64,000 bases of DNA. Source: an uncultured Microbacterium sp. (lineage in GTDB: Bacteria; Actinomycetota; Actinomycetes; Actinomycetales; Microbacteriaceae). The notes under the pieces are model-generated. The model did no database searches. It was not told the DNA's origin and saw nothing but the letters and a program-made list of their open reading frames with translations. The DNA is taken from the NCBI RefSeq assembly GCF_937927635.1, contig NZ_CALBRW010000018.1, positions 124,001 to 188,000 of the forward strand, written 5' to 3'. Each line of letters begins with the position of its first letter. The stretch's first letter is position 1. Both the position numbers and the translations under genes were made by a program. Shown one piece after another: positions 39,317-48,584 of this stretch.

Positions 39317-40867
39317 TCACCCGCAGCGCAGGCCGTCCTTCGGGACCGTCCCCTTGGTGAGGAACGCCTCCACGGCGTCGTCTACGCAGTTGTTCCCCTT
39401 GTTGTAGCCGGTGTGCCCCTCGCCGACCCGGGTGATCAGCGTGCCGTTCTCCAGCTGCTTCGCCAGCGACTCCGCCCAGACGTACGGCGTCGCCGGGTCG
39501 TTCGTGGTGCCCACTACGACGATCGGGCCGGACCCGGATGCGGTGATGGCCTCGCGCGTACCCGTGGGCGGGTAGGGCCACTCCTCGCAGAGGTCGGGCC
39601 CCTGCCAGTACGGCGCGAAGGTCGGCGCCTGCGCCTCGAGCACCTTCACTGCGGCGTCCTCTGCGGCCTTGCTGTCATCGAGCGGGTAGTCCATGCAGTT
39701 GTACGCCTGGAACGCCTCGGTGGTGTTGTCGGAGTACGTGCCGTCGGCTGTGCGGCCGTTGTACGAGTCCGCCAGCGCCATCATGACCGAGGCATCCCCC
39801 TGCAGCGCGGTCTTGAAGCCTCTCGTCAGATACGTCCAGCTGTCCTGGCTGTACAGCGCGGCGATCATGCCGGTGATCATGCTGTCGACCGTGAGCACGC
39901 GTCCGTCGGCGTTCTTCATCGGTGTGCGCGACACGGTCGCGAGCAGTGCGCGGACATCGCTGAGCGCCTCGTCGACGGTGCCGTTGAACGGGCAGCCGGA
40001 GTCGGCCAGGCAGTTCTTCATGTAGGCGCGCAAGGACGACTCGAAGCCGATGGCCTGGATGGTGCCCACCTGCAGGCTCGGCACGGTGGGATCCAGCGCC
40101 CCGTCCAGCACCAGGCGCTGCGCGCGCTGCGGGTACAGCTTGGCGTAGGTGGCGCCGAGGAAGGTGCCGTAGGAGTACCCGAGGTAGTTCAGGGTCTTGT
40201 CTCCCAGCACCCCACGGATGAGGTCCATGTCGCGTGCGGAGTTCACCGTGGTGATGAACGGCAGGATGCCGTTGCTGTTCGCCTCGCAGGCGTCGGCGAA
40301 CACCTTGTCCTCTGCCTTGACGGCGTCCTCCCAGGCGGGGGTGTTGCGGGGTTCGGAGATCGCACCGTAGTTGAACTCGTCCATGGCCTTGGCGTCGAGA
40401 CACTTCACGGCCGTCGAGCGCCCGACACCGCGCGGGTCGAACCCGATGACGTCGAAGTCCTTGATGAGCGCGGCCCCCACCGCGTAGTCGAGGCTGTCAT
40501 GCACGAAATCGTAGCCGCTGCCCCCTGGACCACCGGGGTTGACCAGCAGCGAGCCCTGCGAAGCCCCCGTGGCGCGATGGCGGACCACGGCCAGGGAGAT
40601 GTCGCCACCGCCCGGGTTCTCCCAGTCCAGCGGCGCCTTGACCGTGGTGCAGTCGAAGCCCGCACCGCACGACGACCAGTCCAGCTGCTGCGAGTAGAAC
40701 GGCACCAGGTCGGCCGGCACGTCGGTCGTGTCGGCCGTGCGGGTGGCAGCGGGCTTCTCGACGGGGATCTGCGCGTACAGGCATCCGGACAGCACGACAG
40801 ACGCTGCCGCGAGCCCTGCCAGCACGGTGATGAGTCGGCGCAGTCCGCGCCATGGGCGATCGGTCAC
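39317..40867 (-). CDS. Secreted alpha/beta-hydrolase lipoprotein (tripeptidyl-peptidase type)
   Basis: A 516-residue exported hydrolase. A GTG start yields a signal peptide with lipobox VLSGC and lipidated Cys29. The alpha/beta-hydrolase core has VNPGGPGGSGYDFV (oxyanion loop), FDVIGFDPRGVGRS and the nucleophile serine in GYSYGTFLG. The C-terminal TAP-like domain holds the acid in VVGTTNDPATPYVWA and the histidine in RVGEGHTGYNKG. This matches actinobacterial tripeptidyl aminopeptidases/proteases such as SlpD. Substrate preference is unknown. The GTGA overlap with holB couples the two, although their functions are unrelated. Confidence 0.93.
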   Translation of the reverse strand: MTDRPWRGLRRLITVLAGLAAASVVLSGCLYAQIPVEKPAATRTADTTDVPADLVPFYSQQLDWSSCGAGFDCTTVKAPLDWENPGGGDISLAVVRHRATGASQGSLLVNPGGPGGSGYDFVHDSLDYAVGAALIKDFDVIGFDPRGVGRSTAVKCLDAKAMDEFNYGAISEPRNTPAWEDAVKAEDKVFADACEANSNGILPFITTVNSARDMDLIRGVLGDKTLNYLGYSYGTFLGATYAKLYPQRAQRLVLDGALDPTVPSLQVGTIQAIGFESSLRAYMKNCLADSGCPFNGTVDEALSDVRALLATVSRTPMKNADGRVLTVDSMITGMIAALYSQDSWTYLTRGFKTALQGDASVMMALADSYNGRTADGTYSDNTTEAFQAYNCMDYPLDDSKAAEDAAVKVLEAQAPTFAPYWQGPDLCEEWPYPPTGTREAITASGSGPIVVVGTTNDPATPYVWAESLAKQLENGTLITRVGEGHTGYNKGNNCVDDAVEAFLTKGTVPKDGLRCG

Positions 40868-42021
40868 GGTGTCCTTCCGCTCGAGATGGTCACCAGGAGA
40901 CTCTCGGTCGCCAGCAGCGGCGAGACGTTGCGCTCGAGGGTGGCGCGGGTGTCGGCGATGGCGTCCAAGGCGATCAGGGTGCGCTCGACGGGCCAGGCCG
41001 CAGCGAGTGCGGCGAGCTCGGTGTGCAGTTCGGTGTTGATGAGTTCGCCGTCGCGGCCGAACTGCAGCATGACCACGTCGCGATACAGCGACTGCAGGTC
41101 GGTGAGCACCCGGTCGATGCCGTCGCGCAGGCTGCGGGTGGCGCGCTTGCGCTGCTCGTCCTCGAGGGCGGCGATCTGCGGGCGCAGCGCATGCGGCACG
41201 GCCTGGCCCTCTGCCACGCCCACCGTGCGCAGCAGCGAGGCGCGCTCGGCGGCGTCCCGCTCGGCGGTGAGCGCCTTCGCGTCTTCGGTGGCGGCCTGGA
41301 TGATGTGCCCGGCGACCTCGACGGCGGTGCCGACGCCGCGCACGCCCAGCACGGCCCGCAGCGTCTGATCACGGCGGCGGCGAGCGCCGTCGTCGGTGGC
41401 CAACCGCTGGGCCATGCCGATATGCCGCTGCGCGTGGCGAGCGGCCTGCTCGGCGATGGCCTCGTCCACGCCGGTGCGCAGCGCGATCAGGCGCGCCACG
41501 TCGGCGACCTCGGGTTCGCGCAGCCGCAGCGCCCGCACTCGGGAACGGATCGTGGGGAGCAGGTCGGCCTCGCTGGGCGCGCACAGCACCCAGATGGTCT
41601 GCTCAGGCGGCTCCTCGAGCGCCTTCAGGAGCACGTTGGAGGTGCGCTCGACCATGCGGTCGGCGTCCTCTACGACGATCACGCGGTAGCGTCCGGCGGA
41701 CGGCGCGAAGTAGGAGCGCTCCACGAGGGCGCGCGCCTCTTTGATGGTGATGATGATCTTGTCGGTGCGGAGCGCCGTGAGGTCGGGATGCGTGCGCGCG
41801 ATGACCTGTCGCATGGTGTTCTCATCGTCCGGATGCTCGGCGATGAGCGCCGCCGCGAACGCGTAGGCCAGCGTGGAGCGGCCGGATCCGGGCGGGCCGG
41901 TGATCAGCCAGGCGTGCGAGAGCGCTGCCGGGTCGGAGGCCGCCTGACGCAGCGTCTGCACCGCGGCGTCCTGCCCCCACACCTCGCTCCACGGGAACGG
42001 GGCGGTCACGGCTGTGGTCAT
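40864..42021 (-). CDS. holB: DNA polymerase III subunit delta'
   Basis: A 385-residue clamp-loader subunit. The AAA+ core has GPPGSGRST (P-loop-like), VVEDADRM, LLKALEEPPEQTIWVL and the SRC-like RSRVRALRL, followed by the three-helix collar domain. The zinc-binding cysteine cluster of many delta' proteins is missing: the stretch AEHPDDENTMRQVIARTHPDL has none. Its partner subunit gene dnaX is at the right end of the window. Transcription runs topA-tmk-holB-hydrolase, the usual tmk-holB pair. The start is ATG at 42021. Confidence 0.94.
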   Translation of the reverse strand: MTTAVTAPFPWSEVWGQDAAVQTLRQAASDPAALSHAWLITGPPGSGRSTLAYAFAAALIAEHPDDENTMRQVIARTHPDLTALRTDKIIITIKEARALVERSYFAPSAGRYRVIVVEDADRMVERTSNVLLKALEEPPEQTIWVLCAPSEADLLPTIRSRVRALRLREPEVADVARLIALRTGVDEAIAEQAARHAQRHIGMAQRLATDDGARRRRDQTLRAVLGVRGVGTAVEVAGHIIQAATEDAKALTAERDAAERASLLRTVGVAEGQAVPHALRPQIAALEDEQRKRATRSLRDGIDRVLTDLQSLYRDVVMLQFGRDGELINTELHTELAALAAAWPVERTLIALDAIADTRATLERNVSPLLATESLLVTISSGRTP

Positions 42022-42065
42022 GCGTTCCAGCCTAACCGCGGCATCAGACGTCGCCGCGCGGCAGA

Positions 42066-42695
42066 TCAGAGCAGCGGTGCGACGCGGGAGCGGATCCGCT
42101 CCGCGATCTCGTCCGGGGCCAGCGCGGCGTCCACGACGAGGAAGCGCTCGGGCTCAGCATCCGCCAGTCCGAGGTACGCCTCGCGCACGCGAGTGTGGAA
42201 GTCGGCCTTCTCGGCCTCCAGACGGTCGAAGGGCCGGTCCTCGGCATCCATCCGCCGGCGCGCGGCAGCCGGGTCGATGTCCAGCAGCACGGTCACATCG
42301 GGCAGGGCGCCCTCGGCGGCCCAGAGCGACAGGTCGCGGATCTCGACGGGGTCCAGCACGCGTCCAGAGCCCTGGTAGGCGACCGACGAGTCCAGATAGC
42401 GATCCTGGATGACGACCTCGCCGCGCGCCAGAGCGGGACGCACGACCGTCGCGACGTGGTGCGCGCGGTCGGCCGCGTACAGCAGCGCCTCGGCCCGCGG
42501 CACGACCTCGCCGCGGTGGTGCAGCACGATGTTGCGGATCAGCACGCCCACCTCGGAGCCGCCGGGTTCACGGGTGTGCAGCACCGTGCGGCCCCGCGCG
42601 CCGAGCCACTCCGACAGCAGCGCGGCCTGCGTGGTCTTGCCCGAGCCGTCGCCACCCTCCAGAGTGACCCAGAGACCGGGATGCTCCGGGCTCAC
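42066..42695 (-). CDS. tmk: Thymidylate kinase
   Basis: A 209-residue kinase that phosphorylates dTMP to dTDP. The P-loop is EGGDGSGKTT (about 12-21). The DRx motif is QDRYLDSSVAYQG, and REPGGSEVG is the substrate lid region. The length is normal. It starts with GTG overlapping the topA stop by 4 bases (GTGA) and is followed by holB after 44 bases, the common tmk-holB arrangement. It works with thymidine kinase (56647) in dTTP supply. Confidence 0.97.
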   Translation of the reverse strand: MSPEHPGLWVTLEGGDGSGKTTQAALLSEWLGARGRTVLHTREPGGSEVGVLIRNIVLHHRGEVVPRAEALLYAADRAHHVATVVRPALARGEVVIQDRYLDSSVAYQGSGRVLDPVEIRDLSLWAAEGALPDVTVLLDIDPAAARRRMDAEDRPFDRLEAEKADFHTRVREAYLGLADAEPERFLVVDAALAPDEIAERIRSRVAPLL

Positions 42696-45532
42696 GAACC
42701 CGCCTTGGCCGCTGCCCGTGCCGCGTCCGCCTTCGCGATGGCGTTCGCCTTGCGCGTGGCCGCGGCCTTCTTGGCCGCCTCAGAACGCGCGGCGGCCTTC
42801 TGCCCATCGGTCTGCGCGGCCTTCTTCTTGGCCGCAGGCTTCTTCGCCGGAGCCTTCTTCGCCGGAGCCTTCTTGGCGCCGGCGCGGCCCCGCTTGGGTG
42901 CCGGGCCCTTGGCGCGCTTGTCGGCCAGCATCTGCACGGCGATCTCGAAGGTCACGTCGTCGGGCGTCTGCCCGCGCGGGATGGTGACATTCGTCTCGCC
43001 GTCGGTCACATACGCGCCGAAGCGCCCGTCGCGGATGCGGATCGGCTTGCCGCTGACCGGATCCGCCTCGAACTCCTTCAGCGCGCTGCTGGTGCGCCCG
43101 GCGCCGTACTTGGGCCGCGCGTAGATCTCCAGGGCCTGCTCGAGGGTGATGTCGAAGATCTGCGACTCGCTCTCCAGCGAGCGCGAGTCCTTGTCCTTCT
43201 TCAGGTACGGGCCGAACCGGCCGTTCTGCGCCGTGATCTCGTTCCCGGACTCGGGGTCCTTCCCGACCACGCGAGGAAGGCTCAGCAGCTTCAGCGCGGT
43301 CTCGAGGTCGATGGTGTCCACCGACATGGAACGGAACAGCGAGGCCGTGCGCGGCTTGGGCGCAGCATCCTTCTTCGACTTCTTCTTCGGGGCCTGAACG
43401 ACCTCTCCGGTGGTCTCATCGACCGCGTCGTCCTCGGACACCGGGTCGTTCTCCTGCACGTACGGCCCGAAGCGGCCGTCCTTGACGACGATGATCTTGC
43501 CGTTCTCGGGATTCTCGCCGAGCACGCGATCGCCGGCGACGGGGGCGTCGACCAGCTCCTGCGCCTTGGCCGCGGTCAGCTCGTCGGGAGCGAGGTCCTC
43601 GGGCACGTTGACGATGCGCGGCTTGGCCTCGGGGTTCGCCGGGTCGGTGACCTCGAGGTACGGGCCGTACTTGCCGAAGCGCAGGGTGGCGGTGTCAGTG
43701 ATGCGGGTGGAGTTCAGCGCGCGGGCGTCGATCTCGCCCAGGTTGTCGACCACCTGCCGCAGCCCGACATGCGCATCGGAGCCGAAGTAGAAGGAGCGCA
43801 GCCAGGCGTTGCGGTCCTGCTCTCCGCGGGCGATGGCGTCGAGGTCGTCCTCGAGCGTGGCGGTGAAGTCGTAGTCGATCAGCTCGGCGAAGTGCTCCTC
43901 GAGCAGCCGCACCACGCTGAACGCCAGCCAGGTCGGCACCAGCGCCTGGCCGCGCTTGGTGGCGTAGCCGCGGTCGATGACGGTGCCGATGATGCTCGCG
44001 AACGTGGACGGACGGCCGATGCCGTGCTCCTCCAGCGCCTTCACCAGCGACGCCTCGGTGTAGCGGGGCTTCGGCGTGGTGCGGTGGCCCTTGGCCTCGG
44101 CATCCGCCATCCCCAGCTCGTCGCCGACGGCGACGGCCGGCAGGGACTGATTCGCGGCGGCGTCCTGCGCGTTGCGCTTCTCGTCGCGGCCCTCCTCGTA
44201 GGCCTCCAGGAACCCCTTGAACGTGTAGACGGTGCCGGATGCGGTGAACTCGAGCTTCTTGCCCTCCACCAAGGCCTCGAGCGTGACCGTGGTGGTCTCG
44301 TACTTGGCATCCGACATCTGACTGGCGACGGTGCGCTTCCAGATCAGGTCGTACAGCCGCTGCTCGTCACGGTCGAGGTGGGAGGAGACGGATGCCGGAG
44401 TGCGGAACTGCTCACCCGACGGGCGGATCGCCTCGTGCGCCTCCTGCGCATTCTTACTCTTGGACTTGTACACGCGGGGCTTCAGCGGCACTGCGGCATC
44501 GCCGTACAGCGCGACGGCCTGGCTGCGCGCGGCCTGGACGGCCTGCGTCGACAGCGCGACCGAGTCGGTGCGCATATAGGTGATGTACCCCTTCTCGTAC
44601 AGCCGCTGGGCGACGCTCATCGCCTGCTTGGCGCTCATCGAGAGCTTGCGACCGGCCTCCTGCTGCATGGTGGAGGTGGTGAACGGTGGGTAGGGGCTGC
44701 GGGTGCCGGGCTTGGCCTCGACCTTGCTGACGGTGGCGGAGCCGGCTTCGTCGACGGCAGCGGCGAGCGCCATGACCTCGGCCTCGGTGAGCACGACGAC
44801 GGCCTTCTTGAGCTTGCCGGTGTCGTCGAAGTCGGTGCCGCGGGCCAGCTGCCCGCCGTCGATGCGCACAAGGCGCACGCCGAACGACTGCCCGGCCGAG
44901 GTCGCGGTGGCCTCGACGTCCCAGTAGTCGGCGGACGTGAACGCCATGCGCTCGCGCTCGCGGTCGACGATCATGCGGGTGGCGGCGGACTGCACGCGCC
45001 CCGCGGACAGGCCGGACTTGACCTTGTACCAGAGCACCGGCGAGACGTCCCAGCCGTACAGCCGGTCGAGGATGCGCCGGGTCTCCTGCGCATCGACGAG
45101 TGCCAGGTCGAGGTCGCGGGTGCGTCCGACGGCCGCCTGGATCGCATCCTTGGTGATCTCGTGGAACACCATGCGCTTGACGGGGACCTTCGGCTTGAGG
45201 GTCTCCAGCAGGTGCCACGCGATGGCCTCGCCCTCGCGGTCCTCATCGGTGGCGAGCAGGAGCTCGTCTGCGGTCTTCAGCGCGCGCTTGAGTTCGGCGA
45301 CGGTCTTCGTCTTCCGGTCGGAGACGACGTAGTAGGGGTCGAAGTCGTGGTCGACGTCGATCGAGTACTTCCCGTACGCCTTCTTGTCGGCGGCGGGGAT
45401 GTCCTTCTTGTCGGCCAGGTCGCGGATGTGGCCGACGGAGCTGAGCACCTCGTAGTCGTCGCCGAGGTAGCCCTGAATAGATCGCATCTTCGTCGGGGAC
45501 TCGACGATGACGAGCTTCTTGCCTTGTGCCAA
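42692..45532 (-). CDS. topA: DNA topoisomerase I
   Basis: A 946-residue type IA topoisomerase that relaxes negative supercoils. The TOPRIM domain begins at KKLVIVESPTK and contains the acidic cluster ATDEDREGEAIAWHL. The catalytic tyrosine is near residue 319 in GYITYMRTDS. There is no Cys4 zinc finger; instead there are repeated C-terminal modules (GRFGPYVQEND, GRFGPYLKKD, GRFGAYVTDG) and a Lys/Ala-rich tail (APAKKAPAKKPAAKKKAA), as in other actinobacteria. I use a TTG start at 45532 because AAAGGA stands 7 bases ahead and homologues begin M-x3-KKLVIVESP; an upstream ATG at 45565 is possible. Confidence 0.94.
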   Translation of the reverse strand: MAQGKKLVIVESPTKMRSIQGYLGDDYEVLSSVGHIRDLADKKDIPAADKKAYGKYSIDVDHDFDPYYVVSDRKTKTVAELKRALKTADELLLATDEDREGEAIAWHLLETLKPKVPVKRMVFHEITKDAIQAAVGRTRDLDLALVDAQETRRILDRLYGWDVSPVLWYKVKSGLSAGRVQSAATRMIVDRERERMAFTSADYWDVEATATSAGQSFGVRLVRIDGGQLARGTDFDDTGKLKKAVVVLTEAEVMALAAAVDEAGSATVSKVEAKPGTRSPYPPFTTSTMQQEAGRKLSMSAKQAMSVAQRLYEKGYITYMRTDSVALSTQAVQAARSQAVALYGDAAVPLKPRVYKSKSKNAQEAHEAIRPSGEQFRTPASVSSHLDRDEQRLYDLIWKRTVASQMSDAKYETTTVTLEALVEGKKLEFTASGTVYTFKGFLEAYEEGRDEKRNAQDAAANQSLPAVAVGDELGMADAEAKGHRTTPKPRYTEASLVKALEEHGIGRPSTFASIIGTVIDRGYATKRGQALVPTWLAFSVVRLLEEHFAELIDYDFTATLEDDLDAIARGEQDRNAWLRSFYFGSDAHVGLRQVVDNLGEIDARALNSTRITDTATLRFGKYGPYLEVTDPANPEAKPRIVNVPEDLAPDELTAAKAQELVDAPVAGDRVLGENPENGKIIVVKDGRFGPYVQENDPVSEDDAVDETTGEVVQAPKKKSKKDAAPKPRTASLFRSMSVDTIDLETALKLLSLPRVVGKDPESGNEITAQNGRFGPYLKKDKDSRSLESESQIFDITLEQALEIYARPKYGAGRTSSALKEFEADPVSGKPIRIRDGRFGAYVTDGETNVTIPRGQTPDDVTFEIAVQMLADKRAKGPAPKRGRAGAKKAPAKKAPAKKPAAKKKAAQTDGQKAAARSEAAKKAAATRKANAIAKADAARAAAKAGS

Positions 45533-45638
45533 GAGTGCGTCCTTTCTCCGAAGCACACCATACACACCGCTGTCCTGGCGCGAGCACAGGGTCGGGGACC
45601 CTGCATTCCGAATGCTGCAGCGGCGTGGGGCTCGCCTG

Positions 45639-45965
45639 TCATCCCTCGGGTTGCCCGGCGCGGGCGCGGGATGCGGCGACCAGACCAGCGTACGCGGATT
45701 CCACCCGCACGGTCGCCGTGAGCCCGTCGATGCGGCATCCGGTCAGGGTCCCGCCGGCGGATGCCGCCACCCGTGCGGCCAGTGCGCACGGATCCTCGTC
45801 GCTCGTCACGGCGCCCGATGCCGCGTCTGCCGCGGCGAGCGCTGCGGCATCCGCCGCACCCGCCACGCGCTGCGCGGTCACCGCCGCACCACCCACCGCC
45901 GCCAGCCCCACCGAAAGGGTGGCCGCGACCGTGAGGACACCGGCCGCCAGAGCCGTTCCCGCCAT
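45639..45965 (-). CDS. Rv3654c family TadE-like protein
   Basis: A 108-residue secreted or membrane-anchored pilus-related protein. A hydrophobic N-terminal helix (ALAAGVLTVAATLSVGLAAVGGAA) is followed by AQRVAGAADAAALAAAD, the TadE/TadG-type segment. Two cysteines (DPCALAAR, LTGCRI) probably form a disulfide. It is the last gene of a tad-like cluster, matching Rv3654c of M. tuberculosis in position and pattern. ATG at 45965 follows AAGGAG at good spacing; a GTG six bases upstream overlaps that site. It probably works in Flp-type pilus assembly. Confidence 0.82.
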   Translation of the reverse strand: MAGTALAAGVLTVAATLSVGLAAVGGAAVTAQRVAGAADAAALAAADAASGAVTSDEDPCALAARVAASAGGTLTGCRIDGLTATVRVESAYAGLVAASRARAGQPEG

Positions 45966-45994
45966 GAGCACTCCTTCCTCTTCTTCTGCGGTTC

Positions 45995-46426
45995 CTACAG
46001 TCCGCCGTCCAGCGCGCAGCTGCGGGCGCTCAACGGGATGCTGATGAGCCGGCCCACACGCACCCGCACGGACGCCGTGACGCAGACCAGATCACCCGCG
46101 TTCGCGGAGGCCATGCCGGCGCCGTCGACGGTGCCGACCACGCCGGCGGCCCGTGCGGTGCTCTCCCCACGCCCGAGCAGGCGCGCGGCATCGGCGGCAG
46201 CATCCTGCAGCGAGACCTGCACGGCGGCGGCGTTCAGCGCGCCGACGCCCAGCAGCAGTGCCAGCAGCACGGCGGGCAGCGCGATCGCGAGCTCGGCGGC
46301 GACGGATCCCCGCTCACCGCCGAGTCCGCGCCACGCTGACCGCGCGCGCCACGACCGTCGGCGCCACGCTGACCGTCCGCTCGGCTCGCGCACCGCTCGC
46401 CCGGCGCAACCGGCGGTCCCGATCAT
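45995..46426 (-). CDS. TadE-like minor pilin
   Basis: A 143-residue protein. After an arginine-rich start of about 38 residues comes the TadE signature GERGSVAAELAIALPAVLLALLLGVGAL (Gly-Ser then a conserved Glu five residues after, and a single helix). The rest is an extracytoplasmic domain with two cysteines (DLVCVTAS, ARSCALDG) that may pair. It would be a minor pilin of the Flp/Tad pilus. It overlaps the DUF4244 stop by 4 bases (ATGA). The N-terminal leader is unusually long and basic, so the start could be internal. Confidence 0.83.
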   Translation of the reverse strand: MIGTAGCAGRAVREPSGRSAWRRRSWRARSAWRGLGGERGSVAAELAIALPAVLLALLLGVGALNAAAVQVSLQDAAADAARLLGRGESTARAAGVVGTVDGAGMASANAGDLVCVTASVRVRVGRLISIPLSARSCALDGGL

Positions 46427-46632
46427 GACACCGTCAGCGCCCGCCGCACGAGATCGGTGAGGATGCCGCGCACCTCGTCCGACCGCATGATCACCACCAG
46501 CATGCCCGCGAAGGCCACAGCGGCCATCGTGGTGATGGCGTACTCGGCCGTGGCCGCGCCGGACTCGTCGGCGAACAGCCGCGCGGCGCGCGCCCTGGTC
46601 AGCTCCGGCAGGTCGTTCCTCTTCTTCTTCAT
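46423..46632 (-). CDS. DUF4244 family Flp-pilin-like protein
   Basis: A 69-residue protein of the DUF4244 family, which sits in actinobacterial tad loci and resembles a Flp major pilin. The basic leader MKKKRNDLPELTRARAARLF precedes DESGAATAEYAITTMAAVAFAGMLVVIM, where Gly-Ala and the conserved Glu-Tyr (AEY) match Flp pilins processed by a prepilin peptidase. No prepilin peptidase gene is in the window. A GGAGAGAG site precedes the ATG. It is translationally coupled to the TadE-like gene. The pilin role is inferred from the AxAEY motif. Confidence 0.87.
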   Translation of the reverse strand: MKKKRNDLPELTRARAARLFADESGAATAEYAITTMAAVAFAGMLVVIMRSDEVRGILTDLVRRALTVS

Positions 46633-46683
46633 CTCTCTCCTTCTTCCTCTCCTCTCCGGACGGCCATCGCCCGGAGCACGTCC

Positions 46684-47586
46684 TCAGATCGGCAACGGCG
46701 TGGAGCCCAGCACGCTGAGCATGAGCGGGGCGACGCCCAGCAGCAGGAACGCCGGCAGCGTGCACGCGCCCAGCGGCAGCAGCAGCGCTGATGACAGCCG
46801 GGCCGCCCGGACGCGCCCCTGCACACGCGCCCGATGACGCTGCTGAGCCGCCGAGGCCCGCAGCAGCGCCCCCGCGGGAACGCCCGCCGAGCGCGAGAGC
46901 TCCAGCACGACATCCGTCGCCGCCCGATCATCGACCAGGTGCGCGGTGCTGTGCTCCACGAGTCGCAGTGCCCGCGGGATGCCCGCACCGCCGGCGAGTG
47001 CGACAGCCACCAGCTCGGCGTGCATGCCGGGGGTGCCCGGTCGCACGGATGCCCGCCGCACCAGCCGTGAGGTCCACAGTCTGGCCAGCGCGACCAGCAC
47101 GAGTCCGGCCACCACGCAGGCGATCCCGAGCGGATTGCCGACCAGCACGCCGATGGTGTCGAAGCCCAGCGCGAACCCCAGCAGGAGGCCCGCGAACGGC
47201 AGCCACAGCAGCAGCCGGGCCGTGCCTGCGGGCTCGGCCAGCGCGATGCGCACATCGTCGGCGGCGGATGCGGCATCCTGCAGCGACTCCGCCAGCGATC
47301 GCAGCACCTCGGCCAGCGGCGCACCCACGACCGAGGCGATCTCCCAGGCCGCGGCGACGTCCGACCAGGTGCCGCCCTCGGCGTCGATGGCTCCGGCGAG
47401 CTCGGCACCGGCATCGCAGCGGCCGGTCACTCGGGACGCGACCGCATCGCCGGTGTCGGCCAGGTGCCGCCAGGCCGTGAGCGGGCGTGCCCCGGCCTGC
47501 AGCAGCACGGCGAGGGTGCGGACGGCCGCAGCCGCCTCGGCCGCCGCGGATCCGGCATCCGCCTTCCGGGACCGCGCGAAGATCAC
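46684..47586 (-). CDS. Type II secretion system F-family protein (TadB/TadC-like)
   Basis: A 300-residue membrane protein of the T2SSF family, the inner-membrane platform of Tad pili. An amphipathic N-terminal part (AEAAAAVRTLAVLLQAGARPLTAW) is followed by membrane helices (LLLWLPFAGLLLGFALGFDT, IACVVAGLVLVALARL) and a second F domain with a C-terminal helix (ALLLPLGACTLPAFLLLGVAPLMLSVLG). Tad loci usually have two such genes (tadB and tadC); here only one is seen. The start is one of two adjacent GTGs overlapping the tadA stop; I chose 47586. Confidence 0.8.
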   Translation of the reverse strand: MIFARSRKADAGSAAAEAAAAVRTLAVLLQAGARPLTAWRHLADTGDAVASRVTGRCDAGAELAGAIDAEGGTWSDVAAAWEIASVVGAPLAEVLRSLAESLQDAASAADDVRIALAEPAGTARLLLWLPFAGLLLGFALGFDTIGVLVGNPLGIACVVAGLVLVALARLWTSRLVRRASVRPGTPGMHAELVAVALAGGAGIPRALRLVEHSTAHLVDDRAATDVVLELSRSAGVPAGALLRASAAQQRHRARVQGRVRAARLSSALLLPLGACTLPAFLLLGVAPLMLSVLGSTPLPI

Positions 47587-48584
47587 CACGGCTCTGTCTC
47601 CTCGATCCCCAGTCGCTCCCCGACCAGCGTGAATCTGCCGGCACGGGCGATGCGCCGCCGACCGTCGGAGGCGCGCTCCAGATGCAGCACGATCGTGAAC
47701 GCGCTGACCACCTGCCGCGCCAGCGCCACAGCATCCATCCCCGCCAGCGCGCCCAGCGCCTCCAGCCGAGCCGGCACATCCTCCAGGCCGCTGGCGTGCA
47801 GCGTTCCCGCCCCGCCGTCGTGGCCGGTATTGAGTGCGGTGAGCAGCTCCCGCACCTCCTCGCCGCGGCACTCGCCGACCACCAGCCGGTCGGGGCGCAT
47901 GCGCAGCGACTCCCGCACCAGCATGGCCAGTGTGATCCTGCCCGCGCCCTCCAGATTCGGCTGTCGGGCCTCGAGCGAGACGTGATGCGGATGCCGGGGG
48001 CGCAGCTCCGCGACGTCCTCGATCGTGACGATCCGCTCCCCCGGCCCCACCTCGCTCAGCAGCGCGGCGAGCAGAGTGGTCTTGCCCGTGCCGGTGCCGC
48101 CGGTGATGAGGATGTTCGCACGCTCGGTCACCAGCCGCCGCAGCCACTCCCGCTGACCCACGGCGAAGGTGCCCGTGGCCGCGAGGGCGTCCAGGTCGGC
48201 GCCCAGCACGCGCGGCACGCGGATCGACAGCGCCGTGCCGGATGTCGAGATCGGCGCCAGCACGGCGTGCACGCGGATGCCGTCGTTCAGCCGCACGTCC
48301 ACGCATGGCGACTGGTCATCCAGGTGTCTTCCACCGGCCCCGACCAGGGCCACCGCCAGGTCGCGCACCTCTCGCTCGGAGGCCCGCCATTCCGGCATCC
48401 GCTCGGCGCCCTGACCTCGATCGACGAACAGTCCGCCGGCCCCGTTGACGAAGATGTCGGTCACCCGCGAATCGCGGACATGCTCGGCGAGCGCGCCGAA
48501 GGCGGGGTCGACGGGAGCACCGGCGGAGTCGTCGGCAGAGGCTGCGACAGCGGTGCGAGGACGGAGCACGAACGGATCAGGCAT
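47583..48584 (-). CDS. tadA: TadA/CpaF-type secretion ATPase
   Basis: A 333-residue ATPase of the type II/IV secretion superfamily, the motor of the Tad pilus. The N-terminal domain has VTDIFVNGAGGLFVDRG. Then come Walker A GGTGTGKTT (162-170), the Asp box IVTIEDVAELRP, Walker B LRMRPDRLVVGECRGEE and the His box GHDGGAGTLHAS. It is shorter than proteobacterial CpaF, but typical of mycobacterial Rv3659c-like proteins. It heads the tad cluster tadA-F-DUF4244-TadE-Rv3654c. An inverted repeat lies 55 bases upstream of the ATG. Confidence 0.94.
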   Translation of the reverse strand: MPDPFVLRPRTAVAASADDSAGAPVDPAFGALAEHVRDSRVTDIFVNGAGGLFVDRGQGAERMPEWRASEREVRDLAVALVGAGGRHLDDQSPCVDVRLNDGIRVHAVLAPISTSGTALSIRVPRVLGADLDALAATGTFAVGQREWLRRLVTERANILITGGTGTGKTTLLAALLSEVGPGERIVTIEDVAELRPRHPHHVSLEARQPNLEGAGRITLAMLVRESLRMRPDRLVVGECRGEEVRELLTALNTGHDGGAGTLHASGLEDVPARLEALGALAGMDAVALARQVVSAFTIVLHLERASDGRRRIARAGRFTLVGERLGIEETEPW

